The notes under the pieces: model-generated | What the model saw: only the letters and a program-made list of their open reading frames with translations | Told to the model about the DNA's origin: nothing | Databases searched by the model: none | In this document: piece by piece, positions 59,314-64,000 of the stretch | How positions within the stretch are numbered: the stretch's first letter is position 1 | Layout: each line of letters starts with the position of its first letter | Position numbers and translations under genes: made by a program | From: Methylocystis sp. H62 | GTDB lineage: Bacteria; Pseudomonadota; Alphaproteobacteria; Rhizobiales; Beijerinckiaceae | DNA length: 64,000 nt | Direction of reading: 5' to 3' | Assembly: GCF_015709515.1 (NCBI RefSeq) | Contig: NZ_JADNQZ010000042.1 | Location: 1-64,000 of the forward strand

Positions 59314-61341
59314 TCACATCTCGCGCAGAGCCGCCGCGAGCGCGTTGGGTTCGACGATCGGCAGCGAGCAAACCATTCCGCGACAAACATAAGCCGTGGC
59401 GCGATCGCCGAGCATGGCTTTGCCAAAAGCCGGATGCGCGCGAGGCAGCGCCGCCCCCGGCGTGAGGACATTCAAAACACGGCCGGGCCGACTGACGCCG
59501 TAGATCACGCGCTTCAGCGCCGTCGTATCCGCGGCGTCTGTTTCGCCAATCACGACGATCTGCAACGCCTCTCGCAGCATTTCGATGCCGTTCAGCAATG
59601 ACGAAAATCCAAGAACGCGCTCGCGAATTGTCCCGGCAAAGTCCTTCGCGATCGCCTCGGCGCGTTCGCGGTAGACGCTCTCGCCCGTCAGATAATAGAG
59701 CTGCGCCAGCACCTGCAGCATCATGCCATTGCCAGAGGGAAGGGCGGAATCCTCGGCGATTTTCACGCGCGCGATCAGCGTATCAGCGTCGTCGGCGGCA
59801 TAGAAATAGCCGCCAGTTCGATCGCGATAGTGATGTTCGACATTTTCGACCCAGCGTCGCGCGCGTTCGAGATAGGACGGCGCGCCGGTGGCTTCGTAGA
59901 GCGCCAGCGCCGCGCGGCACATTGCGCCATAGTCGTCGAGGACGGCCATATGACGTGCGCGTCCGCATCGCCAGGAATGCAGCAGACGACCATCGTCAGT
60001 CGTCATCGCGCTGTTGACGAACTCGAAGGCCTCGATGGCGACGTTGAGCCAGTCTTCGCGTTCAAACACGCACGCCGCCTTCGCGATGGCGGCGATCGTC
60101 AATCCATTCCAGTCCGCCAGGACCTTATCGTCGCATCCGGGCCTCACGCGGCGTTCGCGCACCAAGAACAATTCGGCGCGGTCTCGCGCCAGCGCCGCCT
60201 CGGTTTCCTCTTCCAGCAGCTCGATCGATCCGAGGCGATTGAGGACGGACTTGCCGTGTTCGAAATTGCCTTCGCGGCTGACGCCATAGGCGCGTTCGAA
60301 GACTGGCGCGCGCGCGCCCAGCGCTTCTCCTATTTCGGTTTGGCTCCAACTGTAGAACTTGCCTTCTTCGCCTTCGCTGTCGGCGTCGAGACTGCTGGCG
60401 AACCCGCCGCCCGGCGCGTGCATCTCGCGCGTCATCCACGCGATCGTCTCTGTCACGCGCAGGCGATACAGTTCGCGACGTTCGTCTTGCCAGACCTCCG
60501 TCAGCAGGTCGATCAGCTGCGCATTGTCGTAGAGCATTTTTTCAAAATGCGGCACGAGCCATCGATCATCGGTCGAGTAGCGTGCGAAGCCGCCGCCCAA
60601 ATGGTCGTAGACGCCGCCCTGCGAAATATGATCGAGCGTCAAAACGACCGCTTGCCGCAACGGGTCGCGACCCGTCCGCTTCCAGGCCCGCCAGAGAAAG
60701 TCGAGGCTGGTCGCCTGCGGGAATTTTGGCGCCGCCCCGAAACCGCCGTCGACGTGGTCGAGCCGTTGCTCCAGCTGCGCGCAAATGCTCTCGACGAGGT
60801 CGGGAGAGACCGGCTCTCCGGGAGTCGTTTCGGATAGGCTGGCCAGTCCGGCGCTGAGCTCGGCGACATTATGTTCGATCGCATTGGCGCGGGTGCGCCA
60901 CAGTTCTGCGATGGTTTTTAGAAGCTCGGCGAAGCCGGGTCTCCCGCCCCGCGCAGTAGGCGGGAAATATGTGCCGCCCCAGAAAGGCTTGCCCTCCGGC
61001 GTCAGAAACATCGTCAACGGCCAACCGCCGCGCTGACCCATCATCATCAAAGCTTGTTGATACAGATAGTCGACGTCCGGCCGCTCTTCGCGATCCACCT
61101 TCACATTGACAAAAAATTCGTTCATCACCGCCGCGATTTCGGGGTCCTCGAACGATTCATGCGCCATCACATGGCACCAATGACAGGCGGCGTAGCCGGA
61201 CGAGAGCAATATCGGTTTGCCCGCCTGCTTGGCGAGCGCGAACGTTTCCGCGCTCCAAGCCTGCCAGTGCACCGGGTTGTGCTGGTGCTGCAACAAATAG
61301 GGGCTGGTCTCTTGACCGAGCCGGTTGCTCTCGACGCTCAT
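59314..61341 (-). CDS. DUF255 thioredoxin-domain protein (YyaL type)
   Basis: A 675-residue protein. N-terminal thioredoxin-like domain with [20 protein letters not shown] (CxxC), [40 protein letters not shown]; then a six-hairpin glycosidase-like region to the C-terminus. The family is widespread and poorly characterised (YyaL, spermatogenesis-associated 20). It is a full-length gene, convergent with the methyltransferase. Nothing ties it to the neighbouring locus. Confidence 0.92.
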   Translation of the reverse strand: MSVESNRLGQETSPYLLQHQHNPVHWQAWSAETFALAKQAGKPILLSSGYAACHWCHVMAHESFEDPEIAAVMNEFFVNVKVDREERPDVDYLYQQALMMMGQRGGWPLTMFLTPEGKPFWGGTYFPPTARGGRPGFAELLKTIAELWRTRANAIEHNVAELSAGLASLSETTPGEPVSPDLVESICAQLEQRLDHVDGGFGAAPKFPQATSLDFLWRAWKRTGRDPLRQAVVLTLDHISQGGVYDHLGGGFARYSTDDRWLVPHFEKMLYDNAQLIDLLTEVWQDERRELYRLRVTETIAWMTREMHAPGGGFASSLDADSEGEEGKFYSWSQTEIGEALGARAPVFERAYGVSREGNFEHGKSVLNRLGSIELLEEETEAALARDRAELFLVRERRVRPGCDDKVLADWNGLTIAAIAKAACVFEREDWLNVAIEAFEFVNSAMTTDDGRLLHSWRCGRARHMAVLDDYGAMCRAALALYEATGAPSYLERARRWVENVEHHYRDRTGGYFYAADDADTLIARVKIAEDSALPSGNGMMLQVLAQLYYLTGESVYRERAEAIAKDFAGTIRERVLGFSSLLNGIEMLREALQIVVIGETDAADTTALKRVIYGVSRPGRVLNVLTPGAALPRAHPAFGKAMLGDRATAYVCRGMVCSLPIVEPNALAAALREM

Positions 61342-61549
61342 GGAGCCGTCCTCCGCGCGCCGGTCTTATACGGCTGCCGGACGCCAAACGCCATCGATTG
61401 CTGGCTGATCTTGCGGATGCATCGCAGGCGAGGGATTTCGGCGAGCGTTGCGAAACGCGCGGCGCGCGCGGGAAAGAAACGTTTTCGGTGAGGGGCGTTC
61501 GCGCGGCGCCTGGTTCCGCCGTGATCGGCTCATTGGCGCCGCGCGTTGG

Positions 61550-61852
61550 TCAATGTGAGGCGGCTTCGTTGCTCGGGAGCACGTCGCGGATGCGCTTGCC
61601 TTCCACCCAGACGAAAGCGCCGGCGGCGTCGGCGCAGGCGATGTCCTGTTCGACGATCAGCTTGTCGCAGAGCATGATGCAAATGGCGTCGATCGGCGCG
61701 TCTCTGTCGTTTTCCTCGGTCATGCGGTCGATCGAGATTTCACCCATCTCCTCGTCCTCGACCAAATGGATAATAAACACTTCCTCATGGCCGGGAGAGC
61801 CATGCGCGTTCACCCGGAAGGTTTCCCCCTTGTAGCGGAATTCGCGTATCAT
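61550..61852 (-). CDS. Small acidic unknown protein
   Basis: A 100-residue protein starting MIREFRYKGETFRVNAHGSP, with an acidic middle (HLVEDEEMGEISIDRMTEEN) and two Cys (ICIMLCDKL) and one later (IACADAAG). ATG 61852 is used since AAGGG lies 9-13 bases upstream; the frame extends to 62014. No family is recognised. It is 200 bp before the DUF255 gene on the same strand. Confidence 0.6.
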   Translation of the reverse strand: MIREFRYKGETFRVNAHGSPGHEEVFIIHLVEDEEMGEISIDRMTEENDRDAPIDAICIMLCDKLIVEQDIACADAAGAFVWVEGKRIRDVLPSNEAASH

Positions 61853-62029
61853 TCCTGGCCCTTTTTTCATTTGCTTGGTTGTGTCCGCGATTGCGCGCCT
61901 CGGCTTTCGGGCGACTCCCGCGTGCCCGGCGCGCACGCAAACTGCGTGCCATTTGTGCGTCGTTGACCTTCGTTTTGCGCGAAGAATCGCTGAAACTGCT
62001 TTTGAATGAGGCAAGAGGCGCTAAGGAGA

Positions 62030-62155
62030 TTAGAAAAGCGCCACGCCGGCCCCGTCCTCGTCGAGCGTCATCTCCGTCTCCTCCTCAGCCATCTCGATAG
62101 CGCGCGCGAAAATCGCGCCATGCGTTTTGCGAATGACGTCCGCGGCGACTCCCAT
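62030..62155 (-). CDS. Possible 41-residue protein
   Basis: A short frame reads MGVAADVIRKTHGAIFARAI then EMAEEETEMTLDEDGAGVALF. GC at third codon positions is as high as in the neighbouring genes and the first 28 residues form a good amphipathic helix. The SD is weak. It is divergent from the TPR gene, 29 bp apart. It may be a real small acidic protein or chance. Confidence 0.35.
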   Translation of the reverse strand: MGVAADVIRKTHGAIFARAIEMAEEETEMTLDEDGAGVALF

Positions 62156-62184
62156 ATTGGCTCAGCGATTGCTTTGAGCCGGCC

Positions 62185-62664
62185 ATGAACACTTCGCGCG
62201 CCGACGCTGACGTCGTGAACTTCGGCGAACTCGACCCAAAGACCAACGATCTCCTGCAACAGGGCGTCGTCGCCTATCGGACCGACCGCGAGAAGGCCGA
62301 CCGCCTCTTCAAGCAGGCGTTGGCGCTGACGCCGCAGGAGCTCGCGCCTTATTACTGCCTCTACAAAATCCACACCTACATGGGCAGTCTCGACTACGCC
62401 GCCGACGTCGCCGCGCTAGGCATGAAGGAGGCCACGCGTCAGGCGGGTTGGCCAAGCGATCCTACGGCTTGGCCGGCGAAGGCCGAGGCGCATGACGGGC
62501 CGGCGCGCTTCGCCCTCTATACGCTGAAGGCGCTAAGCTTCATCGAATTGAAGCGCGGTCGCAGCGACACCGCAAAGGAATATCTCGATATCCTCTCCCG
62601 CGCCGATCCGCAGGGCAGCGTCGGCTGGAAGGTGATCGAGGAATTGGCGCAGGGCAGCGTGTGA
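62185..62664 (+). CDS. TPR-containing protein
   Basis: A 159-residue soluble protein. Tetratricopeptide-like helices are at about residues 20-60 (LLQQGVVAYRTDREKADRLF, ALALTPQELAPYYCLYKIHT) and again at 110-150 (LYTLKALSFIELKRGRSDTA). It lies directly before the second NifA-like gene and its UAS sites. TPR proteins are found in several nif clusters; here the partner is unknown. Confidence 0.75.
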   Translation: MNTSRADADVVNFGELDPKTNDLLQQGVVAYRTDREKADRLFKQALALTPQELAPYYCLYKIHTYMGSLDYAADVAALGMKEATRQAGWPSDPTAWPAKAEAHDGPARFALYTLKALSFIELKRGRSDTAKEYLDILSRADPQGSVGWKVIEELAQGSV

Positions 62665-62685
62665 TCGATGCACATGACTCCGCCA

Positions 62686-62701
62686 TGTCGTAACATCAAC
62701 A
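62686..62701 (+). promoter_or_regulatory. NifA-type upstream activator sequence 1
   Basis: TGTCGTAACATCAACA fits TGT-N10-ACA. It is about 95 bp before the candidate -24 element at 62795, the usual NifA distance. Confidence 0.6.
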
Positions 62702-62746
62702 AAACGTCGCGCGAATGTCACGCTTCGGCCGTCGACGCGGCGCCAT

Positions 62747-62762
62747 TGTCGCAAAGCCGACA
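62747..62762 (+). promoter_or_regulatory. NifA-type upstream activator sequence 2
   Basis: TGTCGCAAAGCCGACA fits TGT-N10-ACA and is the second such site before the NifA-like gene, centred 61 bp from the first. Confidence 0.6.
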
Positions 62763-62794
62763 TTGTGCGCTGCGCTTGGGCGACACGGCGCTGC

Positions 62795-62811
62795 TTTGCG
62801 TGGTTCTTGCA
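62795..62811 (+). promoter_or_regulatory. Weak sigma54 promoter candidate
   Basis: TTTGCGTGGTTCTTGCA has a good -12 (TTGCA) but a poor -24 (TTTGCG for TTGGCA). It stands 103 bp before the NifA-like start codon, with both UAS sites upstream. Confidence 0.35.
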
Positions 62812-62914
62812 TAAAACAAACTATGAACCGCGTGAGACGATCGAAACCGATCCTCGCATGTGCGAACGGCGACCACGGCTTCGGGCTGACGGCGGCTGTT
62901 CGAGGAAGGCGGCC

Positions 62915-64000
62915 ATGGACGACGTAGCCACTTCACGCTCTATGCTCACGGAAGGCATGGCGGCAAAGCCGCCGCGGGCGAGACCTCCGTCCGCCGATAC
63001 GGCGCTGCTCGGCATCTATGAAATCTCAAAAATCCTGACCGCGCCGGCCCGCCTCGAGCAGACGCTGGGCAATGTCGTCGCCGTGCTCAGCTCCTTCCTC
63101 GACATGAAATTGGGGATGATCACGATCCTCGATCAGCATGGCAATCCGGAGATCGTCGCGACCTCGGGTTGGACCAGCCGCGACGGCAGCAAGCCGATCG
63201 ACACGCTGCCCGCCAAGGTGATCGATCGGCTTGTCGCCACCGCCATGCCTGTCATTGTCGAGGACGTGTCCCGCGACCCCTTGTTCGCGACCGCCGCGGA
63301 GACGATCACCAGGGCGGTGGGCGCGAAAGTCTCCTTCCTCGCCGTTGCGATCAAGAGCGATAGCCGCGTCGTCGGGACGTTGTCGATCAATCGAACGTCA
63401 GAAGATTGGATCTCCTACGCTTTCGACGCCGATCTGCGTTTATTGACGATGATCGCCAATCTGATTGGCCAGACGGTGAAGCTGCACCGCATGTTTTCGG
63501 CCGACCGGCAGCGGCTGCTGAACGAATGCAGCACGCTGGAGAAGGCGCTGGTCTCCTGCCTGCCGAAGGAGATTCGTGGAGAGCGGCCGGACGTCGCCGG
63601 CATCATCGGCGAGAGCCCGGCGATCATGGAAGTGCTCGACACCATCGCCATCGTCGCGAAGTCCAATTCGACCGTGCTGCTGCGCGGCGAGAGCGGCACA
63701 GGCAAGGAGCTTTTTGCACGCGCGGTGCACGACCTATCGCGCCGCAGCGCCAAGCCCTTCGTCAAGCTGAACTGCGCCGCGCTGCCGGAAAGCGTTCTTG
63801 AATCGGAGTTGTTCGGTCATGAACGCGGCGCTTTCACGGGCGCTGTCGCGCAGCGTGCGGGTCGCTTCGAATTGGCCAACGGCGGCACGCTGCTGCTCGA
63901 CGAAATCGGCGAAATATCGCCCGCCTTCCAGGCGAAGCTGCTGCGCGTGCTGCAGGAAGGCGAATTCGAGCGGGTTGGCGGGTCCAAGACCTTGAAAGTC
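62915..64000 (+). CDS. Second NifA-like sigma54 activator, 3' end outside the window
   Basis: An open frame of 362 codons running off the window. It begins [24 protein letters not shown] domain (about 30-190: [39 protein letters not shown]) is followed by AAA+ with [27 protein letters not shown] (sigma54 loop) and [13 protein letters not shown]. It resembles the nifA product at 42115-43857 closely across both domains. Whether it is NifA, VnfA or AnfA cannot be decided without its C-terminus. GGAAGGC precedes ATG 62915. Confidence 0.92.
   Translation, partial: MDDVATSRSMLTEGMAAKPPRARPPSADTALLGIYEISKILTAPARLEQTLGNVVAVLSSFLDMKLGMITILDQHGNPEIVATSGWTSRDGSKPIDTLPAKVIDRLVATAMPVIVEDVSRDPLFATAAETITRAVGAKVSFLAVAIKSDSRVVGTLSINRTSEDWISYAFDADLRLLTMIANLIGQTVKLHRMFSADRQRLLNECSTLEKALVSCLPKEIRGERPDVAGIIGESPAIMEVLDTIAIVAKSNSTVLLRGESGTGKELFARAVHDLSRRSAKPFVKLNCAALPESVLESELFGHERGAFTGAVAQRAGRFELANGGTLLLDEIGEISPAFQAKLLRVLQEGEFERVGGSKTLKV

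Noticed and set aside
1-64000. CRISPR array, rRNA operon or replication origin
   Set aside because: No regularly spaced 24-40 bp repeats, rRNA sequence or DnaA-box cluster was seen.

Overview
The window looks like chromosomal DNA of an alphaproteobacterial (type II, Methylocystis/Methylosinus-like) methanotroph. The evidence is a complete calcium-type methanol dehydrogenase operon (mxaFJGIRSACKLD), a pqqA peptide gene, two NifA-type sigma54 activators, Rhizobiales-style families (Usg, NepR-like, DUF302, GCG-rich secreted protein) and high GC with strong GC3. The assignment is an inference from gene content; no 16S gene is present.

Layout. 0-2 kb: an IS630-type transposase gene split by an IS110/IS1111-type element. 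2.2-15.6 kb: tRNA-His, DciA-like protein, mutY, glpK, bfd-bfr behind a repeat-rich control region, an XRE-cupin regulator, a UDP-diacylglucosamine hydrolase-like enzyme with a glycosyltransferase, moeB-like and ridA genes, cysD-cysNC, hdeD. 15.7-18.6 kb: a low-density accessory stretch with gene remnants, a DUF3800-like gene whose start codon lies in a 22-bp palindrome, and two small unknown genes, ending at tRNA-Phe. 18.9-21.7 kb: four tandem small peptidoglycan-binding-domain genes and an L,D-transpeptidase. 21.8-27.7 kb: old yellow enzyme, small families, a pentapeptide-repeat protein, a diheme cytochrome c and a trypsin-like protease.

28.0-40.7 kb: mxaFJGIRSACKLD plus a lipoprotein gene, then a NarL-type response regulator and a divergent histidine kinase. 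mxaF, mxaG and mxaI encode the dehydrogenase large subunit, its cytochrome cL acceptor and the small subunit; mxaRSACKL are the MoxR/VWA-type maturation set needed for the Ca-PQQ enzyme. A 25-residue PqqA precursor gene with its own SD and terminator follows at 40.86 kb.

41.2-46 kb: usg, a membrane-anchored unknown, nifA (with the oxygen-sensing Cys motif and a near-consensus sigma54 promoter), a Mop molybdenum-binding protein, a truncated hemoglobin and a receiver that lacks its phospho-acceptor Asp. 46-52.2 kb: an iron-uptake operon (TonB receptor, two PiuC-like hydroxylases, ExbB, ExbD, TonB) behind two dyad operators, one sharing half-sites with the bfd-bfr control region. 52.4-53.4 kb: two NepR-like genes and csbD.

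53.8-64 kb: a locus of unclear function lying between two NifA-family genes. It includes a J-domain protein, an SRPBCC protein, a class-III aminotransferase-like protein without the PLP lysine, a cysteine-dioxygenase-like cupin without its metal histidines, a 2Fe-2S ferredoxin and an enolase-phosphatase-like protein with an altered nucleophile, followed by a methyltransferase, a DUF255 protein and a TPR protein. The last gene, a second NifA-like activator running off the window, has two TGT-N10-ACA sites upstream. The run of apparently inactivated enzymes is the best candidate here for an undescribed system.
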